Assembly (NCBI RefSeq): GCF_946479765.1
Contig: NZ_CAMLHO010000032.1
Location: 1 to 46,355 of the forward strand
DNA from: an uncultured Aliivibrio sp.
Lineage (GTDB): Bacteria; Pseudomonadota; Gammaproteobacteria; Enterobacterales; Vibrionaceae
DNA length: 46,355 nucleotides
Direction of reading: 5' to 3'
Shown here: positions 30,373 through 38,866 of the stretch, piece after piece
How positions within the stretch are numbered: position 1 is the first letter of the stretch
How the letters are laid out: every line of letters starts with the position of its first letter
Notes under the pieces: model-generated
Databases searched by the model: none
What the model saw: only the letters and a program-made list of their open reading frames with translations
What the model was told of the DNA's origin: nothing
Made by a program: the position numbers and the translations under genes

Positions 30373-32220
30373 TTGAGCGACTTTTTCGCGCATTATTGCT
30401 GAGGTTGCTAGATGTGGTAGTACGGGTTCACCGGCTACCACTTCTATTTTTGACCAGCAGCGACGTGGACGTTTTAAGATTGCCTTTCCACCATGTCGAC
30501 TAAACAAACTACCCCATAGTCCTCGCAATGCCATTGGAATAACCGGCACGGGCGAGCGTTTTAAAATAATATCCATTCCACGTAAAAATCCCCCCATTTC
30601 ACCATCAGAGGTTAATACGCCTTCAGGGAAAATTAATACAATTTCACCATTAGCCAAGGCGTCTTCAATATCAAAAAAAGCACGTCGGATTGAACTGCTT
30701 TTGGTCGCGTTAATCGGAATGACGTTAGTGATACGGAAAAAGTATTTTATTAAGGGTAATTCAGCATATTCTTCTTCCATTACAAATCGAATGGGACGAG
30801 GGCAGGCACCACTTAGAATAAAGGCATCCATATAAGTGATGTGATTACAGACTAATAAAGCGCCACCTTCTTCAGGTAAGTTCTGCAATTCTTGGTGTTT
30901 AACTCGATATAAGGTATGAGTGATCCCCCATAATAAAAAGCGAATGACAAAAACAGGCACTTTACAAAATAAAAAGAGAGTAACAACGCCATTTAATGCA
31001 GCTAATAGAATAAAAAATTGTGGAATAGAAAGGTTTAAAATAGATAAGCACATAATGCCTAAAATCGCGCTGGCCACCATAAATAATGCATTATAAATAT
31101 TATTAGCCGCAATGATTTGTGAGCGATGTTTCGGTTCAGGACGTTTTTGAATTAGTGTGTACAAGGGAACAATAAATAACCCCCCAGAGATCCCTAAAAA
31201 GAACAAATTAATAAACACAAGCAATAAATCAGGATGCAATAGAATCGTAGTGAAGCCAGTAACCTCAGTCGGTGACATTGGCGTATATAAAGCGAGATTT
31301 AAGCCAAATATCGTAATACCTAAGCAGCCTAGAGGAATGATCCCAAGTTCAACTCTGTGTTTTGATAACACATCACATCCAAGTGAGCCTATGGCGATGC
31401 CAATAGAAAACAGAGCTAATAAGACCGTTACCGTGATGGCATTATCATTGAGATGTAAATGCGTAAAGTTTGGAAATTGAGTTAGATAGCTTGCACCAAG
31501 AAACCAAAACCAACTGATCCCCATAATAGAAAGAAAAACGGTAGGGTCCTTTTTTGCGATACGGAAAGTCTGTTTTGTTTGTTTAATAGGTTGCCATTTG
31601 AAAGGTAAATCTGGGGCAATCGCTTCAGCATAAGGAATAGAGCGACTGGTGAGATAGCCTAATACGGCAAATAGAACGACCGTGCCTGCTGCGATGTATT
31701 CTGAATGTTCTTGTGAGGCGATAAATCCTGCGGCAATAGTACCAAATAAAATAGCGAGAAAAGTGCCTGTTTCGACTAAAGCATTACCAGAAACGAGTTC
31801 TTCATCTTTTAGCTGTTGAGGTAGAAGAGCGTATTTAACAGGACCAAAAAAAGCAGATTGTGTTCCCATTAAAAATAAAAGGATCAGCAGCAAAGTGTAA
31901 TCTTTAAGAATAAAAGCCAGTGCGCCAAACAGCATGATAATGATTTCAGCTATCTTTACTTTTCTAATGAACGCTGATTTTTCATATTTATCAGCTAATA
32001 CACCAGCAGGCGCTGAAAAAAGAAAGAAAGGAAGAATAAACAAACCAGCAGCAAGGTTGATAAATAGATTAGAAGAGATAGGCAAACTATCGACACTGGC
32101 AAAAGCGACAAACAATAACAACGTATTTTTATAGATGTTGTCGTTAAATGCGCCCAAAGATTGGGTTAAGAAATAAGGTAAAAAACGACGTTGAGTTAAG
32201 AGCTTAGCTTGCTTTGCCAT
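30352..32220 (-). CDS. Lysophospholipid transporter LplT fused to PlsC-type acyltransferase
   Basis: A 622-residue two-domain protein. The first ~420 residues form a 12-helix MFS permease of the LplT type, starting RFLPYFLTQSLGAFNDNIYKN, with GPVKYALLPQQLKDEEL in the loop. The last ~190 residues form a PlsC-type acyltransferase with NHITYMDAFI (the HX4D motif) and FPEGVLTSDG. In E. coli, LplT is separate and its acyltransferase Aas also carries an acyl-ACP synthetase domain; here the synthetase is absent. The likely role is flipping lysophospholipids inward and re-acylating them. The ATG at 32220 has AAAGGA 7 bases upstream. It follows the TetR gene by 23 bases, so the two form an operon. Confidence 0.87.
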   Translation of the reverse strand: MAKQAKLLTQRRFLPYFLTQSLGAFNDNIYKNTLLLFVAFASVDSLPISSNLFINLAAGLFILPFFLFSAPAGVLADKYEKSAFIRKVKIAEIIIMLFGALAFILKDYTLLLILLFLMGTQSAFFGPVKYALLPQQLKDEELVSGNALVETGTFLAILFGTIAAGFIASQEHSEYIAAGTVVLFAVLGYLTSRSIPYAEAIAPDLPFKWQPIKQTKQTFRIAKKDPTVFLSIMGISWFWFLGASYLTQFPNFTHLHLNDNAITVTVLLALFSIGIAIGSLGCDVLSKHRVELGIIPLGCLGITIFGLNLALYTPMSPTEVTGFTTILLHPDLLLVFINLFFLGISGGLFIVPLYTLIQKRPEPKHRSQIIAANNIYNALFMVASAILGIMCLSILNLSIPQFFILLAALNGVVTLFLFCKVPVFVIRFLLWGITHTLYRVKHQELQNLPEEGGALLVCNHITYMDAFILSGACPRPIRFVMEEEYAELPLIKYFFRITNVIPINATKSSSIRRAFFDIEDALANGEIVLIFPEGVLTSDGEMGGFLRGMDIILKRSPVPVIPMALRGLWGSLFSRHGGKAILKRPRRCWSKIEVVAGEPVLPHLATSAIMREKVAQLRGNWL

Positions 32221-32243
32221 GAACAATTCCTTTAATTACAAAG

Positions 32244-32843
32244 CTACTGTTGCTTCCACTGATTAATATAGTTTAATAGTAGATTATCGATGAGCAGATG
32301 ACCATCAATAGGTGTTGATGAAAACAGTAAGTCGTCTAGACTTAATAATGTAATACCGTGAACACTAGCCCAAATAACACGACTACTTTGCTCTATCTCA
32401 CTTTGTGCTTTAGTGGGATTAATGGTTTTAATGATCTCTTCAAGCACGCTCATCATTTGGTTAATACGATTTTCTTGCCAGTCAGGTAAGGCTTCGCCAT
32501 TCATATTATGTTGAAACACTAAACGCCAGCGATTGGGGTGCTGCTGGGCAAAATTATAATAACAATAGGCAATGGCTTTTAGTGCCTCTTCAGGCGTAGC
32601 ACTGTTCTCTAGCCCTTGATTTACTTGCAACATAATCTCATCTAAAGTTTGAGCAATAGCACGCAGTAGCAATAAGTTATAGCTACCAAAAATATTGACT
32701 AAGGTACTCGGTACGTAGCCAATGCTTTTTGCTAGCTTTCTTAAGCTAAGTTCGTGATGACTATGCTCGCCAAGAAATACTTTTACATTCTCTAATGCCA
32801 TGTGACGTATTTCGTGATGAGTATGGTCGTTTCTGCGAGCCAT
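32244..32843 (-). CDS. TetR-family regulator
   Basis: A 199-residue TetR-type repressor. The N-terminal helix-turn-helix is in HELSLRKLAKSIGYVPSTLVNIFGSYNLL. The C-terminal domain carries the motif VIWASVHGITLL, the WHG-type ligand-binding domain found in regulators of membrane lipid and stress genes. Two His-rich stretches (NDHTHHEIRH) stand at the start. The gene precedes the LplT-PlsC gene on the same strand by 23 bases, so autoregulation of a lipid-remodelling operon is the simplest reading. The ligand is unknown. Confidence 0.85.
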   Translation of the reverse strand: MARRNDHTHHEIRHMALENVKVFLGEHSHHELSLRKLAKSIGYVPSTLVNIFGSYNLLLLRAIAQTLDEIMLQVNQGLENSATPEEALKAIAYCYYNFAQQHPNRWRLVFQHNMNGEALPDWQENRINQMMSVLEEIIKTINPTKAQSEIEQSSRVIWASVHGITLLSLDDLLFSSTPIDGHLLIDNLLLNYINQWKQQ

Positions 32844-33068
32844 ATAAACCTTATTAGATAATTATGAACAATGTTCTTAATTTTAAATGTATCTGTCGAT
32901 TCTTCAAGTAAGAGTTTTATCAATTTAGGGCACAAAGCACAATGTTGAGAATAAAATATCGGCTTTTTAACACTCTGAAACATTCTGATGTATTTTAATG
33001 CTCCCAATATGTAGCGATGCAGGCTATTATCACATCAAATTATTTTAATATAAGTAAAGGAACTGACA

Positions 33069-33956
33069 ATGAAACGTCTTTTATCTATTGCTGCCCTAAT
33101 GTTTGTTTTTGTTTTTTCTGCACCTCACGCAGAAGCAAAAAAATTCGGTGGTGGTAAATCATTTGGCAAGAGCTTTAAAACAGCGCCTGCGCCAAAACAA
33201 CAAAATACAAATACGATTGGTAAACAAGATACAGCCAAAGGTGCATCAAGCAAAAAAGGCTTAATAGGTGGATTACTTGGTGGTCTTCTTGTTGGTGGTC
33301 TTTTAGCATCAGTCCTTGGCGGCGGCGGCTTTGAAGGTATCCAGTTTATGGATATCATCATCATGGCTGGTGTTGCGTTTGTTCTGTTCAAGCTTTTCCG
33401 TATGTTTATGGCATCGAAAGCAGGCAGTCTCAATCAGAGGCAAGGGACCGCATATGCTGGTCCACAAGCGTCTCAAGACGAGCAACCAAGCTTCCGTGAT
33501 AACCAACAGTACTTCCAAGGCGATCAAGCGCAACCACAAGCGATAGGCGGCTTTGGTTCACCTAGCGCTGATGAGATCCCGCATAACTACCCACCGGGTT
33601 TTGATCTACAAGGTTTCATCAATGGTTCTCGCGAGCATTACCGTATTTTACAAGGTGCTTGGAACCATAACCAACTTGAAACAATTCAAGAGTACGTATC
33701 AATCAGTCTATACAATGATTTGGTTCAAGAGCGTGCAAATATTGAAGGTGAGCAACATACAGACGTAATGTTTGTTGATGCCGAAGTGGTTCGTGCTGAT
33801 CATACAGCAAGCAGCGCACAGCTAAGCTTACAGTTCTCTGGTCGTTACCGCGATTCAGTTGAAGGTGTTGAAGAAGCAATTACCGACATCTGGCACTTAG
33901 AGCGTGACCTTACACAACCTGATGCGCCATGGTTGATTATTGGTATTCAAGCTTAA
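33069..33956 (+). CDS. Tim44-like domain membrane protein
   Basis: A 295-residue exported or membrane protein. A signal-like N-terminus (MKRLLSIAALMFVFVFSAPHAEA) is followed by a Gly/Lys-rich stretch (KKFGGGKSFGKSF), then a Gly-rich membrane segment (GLLGGLLVGGLLASVLGGGG) and a second helix (IIIMAGVAFVLFKLF). The C-terminal ~120 residues, from GFDLQGFINGSREHY to the end, fit the Tim44-like domain. Bacterial proteins of this type are common in gammaproteobacteria but have no agreed function. The gene stands alone with a terminator downstream and AAAGGA about 8 bases before the start. Confidence 0.88.
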   Translation: MKRLLSIAALMFVFVFSAPHAEAKKFGGGKSFGKSFKTAPAPKQQNTNTIGKQDTAKGASSKKGLIGGLLGGLLVGGLLASVLGGGGFEGIQFMDIIIMAGVAFVLFKLFRMFMASKAGSLNQRQGTAYAGPQASQDEQPSFRDNQQYFQGDQAQPQAIGGFGSPSADEIPHNYPPGFDLQGFINGSREHYRILQGAWNHNQLETIQEYVSISLYNDLVQERANIEGEQHTDVMFVDAEVVRADHTASSAQLSLQFSGRYRDSVEGVEEAITDIWHLERDLTQPDAPWLIIGIQA

Positions 33957-33985
33957 TTGTCTTAAATGCGAACAAGTTGATTAAA

Positions 33986-34024
33986 AAACATCCTCATAGA
34001 GAGTAATCCTATGGGGATTTTTTA
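33986..34024 (+). terminator. Terminator after the Tim44-like gene
   Basis: ATCCTCATAG pairs with CTATGGGGAT (one G-T wobble) around a 9-base loop, followed by six T. Confidence 0.85.
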
Positions 34025-34104
34025 TAGGTGTGATCTAGCTCTGTTTTAATCTATTAAAGACAGTCTATGCTGAATCCAGTTAACAAAATAAGAGAGATAA
34101 AATT

Positions 34105-34335
34105 ATGCCATTTAATAAAGATATTATCGAAGAAATGAACCTTCTCAAGCAATTTCCACTAGAAAGCACTCAAGCGGGTTTAAAAATTCATTCAGACGCA
34201 GCACCCGAAGCAATCGAAGCAATGAAGCGTCTTTTCAGTAAAGGATTGGTTTCACAAAAAGACGGTGGTTATTTAACAAGCCACGGTACTGAGATTTCAG
34301 AGCAAGTGCAAAACGTAGTTCGCGTATTATCGTAA
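34105..34335 (+). CDS. TIGR02647 family small protein
   Basis: A 76-residue protein of the TIGR02647 family, found in Vibrio, Pseudomonas and relatives. The visible landmarks are a helical N-terminus with EEMNLLKQFPLESTQAGLKIH, then AIEAMKRLFSKGLVSQKDGGYLT, which looks like a winged helix with the Gly turn, and a final amphipathic helix. AGAGAG lies about 10 bases before the ATG. No function is established. It is convergent with the small YkgJ-type gene, only 16 bases apart at their 3' ends. Confidence 0.8.
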   Translation: MPFNKDIIEEMNLLKQFPLESTQAGLKIHSDAAPEAIEAMKRLFSKGLVSQKDGGYLTSHGTEISEQVQNVVRVLS

Positions 34336-34351
34336 TATTCTTCTGTAAATA

Positions 34352-34603
34352 TTATAGCGTCATTGACTCAAGCTCAGTGATGGTTTGAATTGCTTGTTCT
34401 GGTGTTGCTCCGCATACATCAGGGCAGGCTTTAAATTGATGACATACCTTTGGGCGTTCTGCCTTACCGAATAGCTTACACAGATTCTCATCGTTCAATT
34501 GAACACAACGTACACCTGCAGGTTTTCCATCAGGCATTCCCGGAATAAATGAAGTAATACTTGGGGCTATGCAGCAAGCACCGCAATATAATCTACATTC
34601 CAT
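34352..34603 (-). CDS. YkgJ family cysteine cluster protein
   Basis: An 83-residue protein with eight Cys, including CRLYCGACC, GVRCVQLNDENLCKLFG and PKVCHQFKACPDVCG. This is the YkgJ/UPF0153-type zinc- or iron-cluster pattern; a metal site is expected, but the function is unknown. It is divergent from the YcgN-like gene, another Cys-cluster protein of the same broad superfamily, with about 150 bases between them. Start and stop are well placed for a complete short family member. Confidence 0.85.
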   Translation of the reverse strand: MECRLYCGACCIAPSITSFIPGMPDGKPAGVRCVQLNDENLCKLFGKAERPKVCHQFKACPDVCGATPEQAIQTITELESMTL

Positions 34604-34754
34604 ACATCTATCTCATTGCATCAATTAAAGGATGCGCAAAATAGCACTCTTCCCCTTTCAGGTCAAAAGAACTCAGGTACTAAACAGTAAACCACTTGCA
34701 CTTTTAGCTCAAGATGGGTATAAAACCGCCTCTTCCCATAACGAGTGTAAAGCA

Positions 34755-35195
34755 ATGACAGAGCAATTTTGGCAACAAAAAAAATTAGAAGAAATGACAG
34801 AGCAAGAGTGGGAATCTCTTTGTGATGGCTGTGGTAAGTGCTGTTTACACAAATTAATGGATGAAGATACTGATGAAGTTTACTACACCAACGTGGCATG
34901 TAGCTGGCTGAACAGCAAAACGTGTTCATGTAAAGATTACGCTAAGCGTTTTACTTCGGGTGAAAACTGTCTAAAACTGAGTCGTGAAAACATAGCTGAA
35001 TTTAACTGGCTACCAGTTACTTGTGCGTATCGCTTATTGGCAGAAGGCAATCCGATCCCAGAATGGCACCCATTGATCACTGGGTCTAAATCAGCGATGC
35101 ACGCTGCTGGCGAAAGCGTAAGAAACAAGGTTGTTTATGCGATTGATGTGAAGAATTGGGAAGATCATATTACGAATCATCCAAATAGAAATTAA
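34755..35195 (+). CDS. ycgN: YcgN/UPF0260 family protein
   Basis: A 146-residue protein that agrees strongly with E. coli YcgN along its length: [21 protein letters not shown] at the start, then [58 protein letters not shown] and [10 protein letters not shown]. The Cys clusters suggest a metal site. The ATG at 34755 gives the family N-terminus; the longer frame from 34632 adds 41 residues with no similarity. Function is unknown. It is the last housekeeping gene before the accessory island; the integrase remnant ends 15 bases after its stop. Confidence 0.88.
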   Translation: MTEQFWQQKKLEEMTEQEWESLCDGCGKCCLHKLMDEDTDEVYYTNVACSWLNSKTCSCKDYAKRFTSGENCLKLSRENIAEFNWLPVTCAYRLLAEGNPIPEWHPLITGSKSAMHAAGESVRNKVVYAIDVKNWEDHITNHPNRN

Positions 35196-35210
35196 GTAAA
35201 TCAAGGGTTT

Positions 35211-36107
35211 TCAGAGGGTTATGTTTTCCTGCTTAATCAATAACCCTCTATATAACTCTATATTATGAATGTCTGTCGCCACTTTGTAGTCACTAAAAAT
35301 GGCGACATTTTTATAGGTGGAATAGGGGATTCTAGTTACAGCATCTTCCTTGTAAATCTCATCATAAAGCGCTTCACTAATCGGTACTGTGCGGTTTTTC
35401 TTTCCTTTCGTCTTTGTATACGTAATTTTATATTTACTCAGTTGAGAGCCTTTTAGGTTAGCTATTTCTAAAAATCGGCCACCAGTGGCAAGGCTCACTT
35501 TTACTACCTTTAAAATATCTTGGTGTTGATGTTGAGCTGCTGCGCTAAGCAGTGTTTTGATCTCATCAAGAGTAAGAAACTGCATTTCTTCTTCATGTAG
35601 CTTAAATTGACGAACAGAGCTTAATGGATTTGGGGCTTTCCATTCTTCCATGCGAATAAGCTCGGCAATTACCGCATTTAGTAAATCTTGCTCAATGTTG
35701 CAGGTACGAAAAGAAACAGCCACTTTACGATTATTCAAATCGGCAATATCACCAGCTAAACGAGCCGTTCTATACTCAGTGAACATCTTTCCTGTGAATT
35801 TTGTATAAAGTGGATCACTCATACCAAGAACAATTACCTGCAGTTTTCGATAGGTGTATTTTGCGTGAGTAAGTGAAATGCCGTGGCGGTTGTGCCATAG
35901 AGTAACCATATCCAATAAACTGCGTTGCTCTACTTTTTCACCAAGCCATGGTTTATCTTCAACTTCTTGCATTGTGTATTTTTCAAAAGCAAGCGCTTCA
36001 CCTTTGGTGGCGAAGCGCTTACGAATGCGTTTTCCCTTACGGCCTTGTGGGTAGAACTCACAAAGCCAAGGTAATTTATTACCATCTTTTAAGTTTCTTA
36101 CAGCCAT
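35211..36107 (-). CDS. int: P2-type tyrosine integrase, probably inactive (internal deletion)
   Basis: A 298-residue tyrosine recombinase of the P2-like phage group; relatives are usually 330-370 residues. The N-terminus MAVRNLKDGNKLPWLCEFYPQG and the arm/core-binding part are intact. In the catalytic domain, the first Arg is in ATGGRFLEIANL (Arg211) and the beta-hairpin Lys is in TKTKGKKNRTVPIS. The HxxR, His and nucleophilic Tyr motifs that should follow are missing: after ALYDEIYK the frame passes straight to EDAVTRIPYS and then SDYKVATDI, which resembles the extreme C-terminal tail of such integrases. This looks like an in-frame deletion of some 70 residues. The ATG at 36107 is chosen by family; a GTG lies four codons upstream. 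Confidence 0.8.
   Translation of the reverse strand: MAVRNLKDGNKLPWLCEFYPQGRKGKRIRKRFATKGEALAFEKYTMQEVEDKPWLGEKVEQRSLLDMVTLWHNRHGISLTHAKYTYRKLQVIVLGMSDPLYTKFTGKMFTEYRTARLAGDIADLNNRKVAVSFRTCNIEQDLLNAVIAELIRMEEWKAPNPLSSVRQFKLHEEEMQFLTLDEIKTLLSAAAQHQHQDILKVVKVSLATGGRFLEIANLKGSQLSKYKITYTKTKGKKNRTVPISEALYDEIYKEDAVTRIPYSTYKNVAIFSDYKVATDIHNIELYRGLLIKQENITL
35213..35249. repeat. Inverted repeat at the left island edge
   Basis: AGAGGGTTAT at 35213-35222 is the reverse complement of ATAACCCTCT at 35240-35249, with 17 bases between. It lies between the ycgN-like gene and the end of the integrase gene. It could be an integrase arm site or a weak terminator; no T-run follows. Confidence 0.55.
35274..35285 (+). 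repeat. Short direct repeat, left copy (candidate att-like site)
   Basis: TGTCGCCACTTT occurs here, in the integrase 3' end, and again at 41277-41288 at the other side of the island. Next to this copy, GTCGCCA and TGGCGAC form an 18-base-spaced inverted repeat. Twelve bases can match by chance, so this is suggestive only. Confidence 0.35.
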
Positions 36108-36123
36108 AAAAAAGCTCACTTGA

Positions 36124-36143
36124 TACTGTTTTTATATACAGTA
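36124..36143 (-). promoter_or_regulatory. LexA-type SOS box before the integrase
   Basis: The 20 bases read TACTG-N10-CAGTA with an AT-only centre, i.e. CTGT-N8-ACAG, which fits the gammaproteobacterial LexA consensus. It lies 5 bases upstream of the GTG and 17 bases upstream of the preferred ATG of the integrase. Outer bases extend the palindrome (TGATACTG/CAGTATCA). SOS control of the integrase is inferred; a phage repressor operator is the alternative. Confidence 0.65.
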
Positions 36144-36190
36144 TCAAGTGGCTAAGTAAAATCAATATTTTCTTAAATATAAATTGATAT

Positions 36191-38866
36191 TTACTCTATA
36201 CGATCAGGCAAAATTGAATCAGATATTTTTGCTAATATCTTTTTACCAACGGATTTTATGCCTTTATGCTTTGCCATTGATTTTTTTATCAGTATCGCCA
36301 TGTTTTCTAGGTTTTCTGTAGAAGTAAAACTATATTGATACTGTTCATTTAATTCTTCAAAAATAGATAATAAATAATAAGAGTTTTTATTTAATTTATC
36401 AATATATTGAGATATGTGCTCTTCCCAGTTATTTGGACGTTTTCTAATAATTAATAAAGCTAATGTATGAATTATTAAATCATCATCGTGTTTTAATGCA
36501 TTTTTATAAAGTAAGCTTCCCATTTTTTGTGAGAATATGTCGTCTTGAAACCAACTTACAACATTTGATGGTATCTCTGGTAAAAGTCGTCCGAAAATTT
36601 CTTTTACTGTACCAGTAAAATCATCACCTAAAGCAAAACAAGCACCATCTACCATAATTCTTTTGGACTGCGACATAGAAGGAGCAAATATTATTAATAC
36701 ATTTATTAATAATACCCAACTATTTAGTATCTCAGTTAGTAATTCATGGCGTAATTTTGGTGTAGCGTAGTCACTATTTCTTAATGCCTTCGAGGAGGAT
36801 TGCATACATTTCATCAATCGTAATAATGAGTACTCTTCCAGAATTTTATTTACATTTTGAGATAATGGTCTTGCGTGATTATAACTTTGGTCTGCATAGC
36901 TATCTTTAATTTCATCAGGTAGCTTTGACCCCATAGCTCCTGAAGTTAAAACTTGTTGTACGTGTTCAAGAGATTTTTCTGATGGAGTCCAATGCATTAA
37001 ATTATAAATATTAAAATTATCAGGTAAATTACATTTGTCATTTACAATACTTTTAGTTTTTTTTAAATCAGAAATCAAAACTCTTAGAGCATTTTCTCTA
37101 TTTCTATCTATTCCAGTGTAGTATTCTATTATTTCAGGGTAGGTGATGTAATTTAAATTATTTAATATAAATTTACAAAAATCTTCATTATGAAGCATTC
37201 TATGTGCAGAAAAATAAAATACCCAGTATGTAAATTTGAAACAGAACATATTATTTCGTTGTATAATTATATTGTTTGAATATAAAATATCGAAAATAAC
37301 ATTTATATCTAAATCGATTTCACTATCTTTACAGAATAAAGACATGTCATTTAAAAATGTGTCTCTAGAAAAATTATATTCATGAGTTCGTATGATGTTT
37401 TCACAAAAATAACCAAGAATATATTCAACATCTTTTAAATCAGGTCTTGTTTTATATTTTGGTATATTGTCAACATTAAATAATAAAAATAAAACTCTTT
37501 TGATCATTTCTGTTCTATTTACAGGACTTTCATCAAATTCAAATTCATATATTTTCAAAAAAGTTAAACAGTTTAATGGTGTTCTTGGAATATTTAATAC
37601 CTCTAGATCCTTGGTTAATCTATTGATAACGATGTCATCGCTAGCAATAAATTTATTATTTGAATTATAAGCTTGTACTATCTGTCTAATATCATTTTGA
37701 GTTAAAGACCATAAGTGATTTTCTTTAAAGTGGCGAATTTTATTGAAATCTATTGAACCATGCTCGATGGGGTTATCAGCTTTAGAAAGCATTAGTATAA
37801 TTGATTTATCAATAAAAATATCATTTATAACTTTTATGATTTTATCAATATCAAGGATATTTAAAGATACCTCATCAATAATTACACATTCAACATCACT
37901 TTTAGTTAGTTTTAATGAGGCTAGTTGTCTATTAATGTATTTCTCTGTGCTTTTTTTGTGTCGGTTTATATCATTGACGTCTAGATATAACCAAAAAGAT
38001 CTATCTTTATATTCCCATGCTTTTTTAACTAAATATTTAGCTAAAGAGGTTAATCCAAATTGTTGCCTTGATTGAATTACCATTGAAGAAGGGGAAGATA
38101 TAATATCTTTTACTTCGGTCATAGTTCCTCTACAAGGGGAAATAGTAGGTAATTCTTCATTGCTGAATAATTTTGGTTCTATCCATGTTTTATTTTGTTT
38201 TGAATAACAACTTAGCGATGAATTAAAACTATTTTCTAACTCCTTTGATATATAATAAGATTCTTCAGAAGATAATTGAGATTGTACTGAATGCTTCAAT
38301 GGTGTTTCTATTTCATTGATATCGATGCTAAATACTTCATTAATATGTATGTTTGATATGGCATAATTCACCGATGGGCCATTTTTAATGTTTACAATAC
38401 CGATAACAGTATTTGTATTCATACAAATAAGTGGCGAGCCACTATATCCAGATGAAATTTCATCATTAGTGTGTATTTTGATATGATTTATTTTTATATT
38501 ATGATCGAATTTTTCTATTTCAATATCTTTTTTAATTCTAATATGATTTATTTCTTCTTTTTTTATATCTTTTCCAAGTTTTGTAAACCCAATAACAGAG
38601 TAACCAGTATTTTCAATAGGGTTAGAGAAAGTAAATACTTTTAAGTCTAAATTTTCAACATATACAACTGCTAAATCTAAGCCACTACTATAATTATTTT
38701 GTATTGTTTTTGCTGCTTTTCCATCAACAAGTAATTGTTCTTCAACACCATTAATGACATGACCACAAGTAAGAATAAAAACACCATTACTATCTTTTCC
38801 TATAACAAAGCCAGTACCAAATTTATCATTAATAGTGTTATGTATCTTTAAAATTGAATGATTCAT
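36191..38866 (-). CDS. Trypsin-like protease fused to STAND-like ATPase (candidate conflict-system effector)
   Basis: An 891-residue protein. Residues ~1-185 form a trypsin-like serine protease with His36 in LTCGHVI, Asp64 in GLDLAVVYV and Ser142 in SSGYSGSPLIC, a complete catalytic triad with the GxSGxP motif; there is no signal peptide, so it is cytoplasmic. From ~240 to 520 lies a P-loop-like core: the Walker A position reads SRQQFGLTSL (266-275), lacking the usual Gly and Lys, while Walker B is intact (VECVIIDEVSL, Asp331-Glu332). The remaining ~370 residues are helical, without a recognised repeat, and probably form a sensor. The gene is far more AT-rich than its neighbours and overlaps the upstream Trypco1-like gene by four bases. 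Protease-NTPase-Trypco1 combinations are predicted bacterial conflict systems; the trigger and target are unknown. Confidence 0.8.
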   Translation of the reverse strand: MNHSILKIHNTINDKFGTGFVIGKDSNGVFILTCGHVINGVEEQLLVDGKAAKTIQNNYSSGLDLAVVYVENLDLKVFTFSNPIENTGYSVIGFTKLGKDIKKEEINHIRIKKDIEIEKFDHNIKINHIKIHTNDEISSGYSGSPLICMNTNTVIGIVNIKNGPSVNYAISNIHINEVFSIDINEIETPLKHSVQSQLSSEESYYISKELENSFNSSLSCYSKQNKTWIEPKLFSNEELPTISPCRGTMTEVKDIISSPSSMVIQSRQQFGLTSLAKYLVKKAWEYKDRSFWLYLDVNDINRHKKSTEKYINRQLASLKLTKSDVECVIIDEVSLNILDIDKIIKVINDIFIDKSIILMLSKADNPIEHGSIDFNKIRHFKENHLWSLTQNDIRQIVQAYNSNNKFIASDDIVINRLTKDLEVLNIPRTPLNCLTFLKIYEFEFDESPVNRTEMIKRVLFLLFNVDNIPKYKTRPDLKDVEYILGYFCENIIRTHEYNFSRDTFLNDMSLFCKDSEIDLDINVIFDILYSNNIIIQRNNMFCFKFTYWVFYFSAHRMLHNEDFCKFILNNLNYITYPEIIEYYTGIDRNRENALRVLISDLKKTKSIVNDKCNLPDNFNIYNLMHWTPSEKSLEHVQQVLTSGAMGSKLPDEIKDSYADQSYNHARPLSQNVNKILEEYSLLRLMKCMQSSSKALRNSDYATPKLRHELLTEILNSWVLLINVLIIFAPSMSQSKRIMVDGACFALGDDFTGTVKEIFGRLLPEIPSNVVSWFQDDIFSQKMGSLLYKNALKHDDDLIIHTLALLIIRKRPNNWEEHISQYIDKLNKNSYYLLSIFEELNEQYQYSFTSTENLENMAILIKKSMAKHKGIKSVGKKILAKISDSILPDRIE

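Noticed and set aside
34632-34754. Extended N-terminus of the YcgN-like protein from 34632
   Set aside because: The extra 41 residues have no family similarity; the ATG at 34755 gives the usual start.
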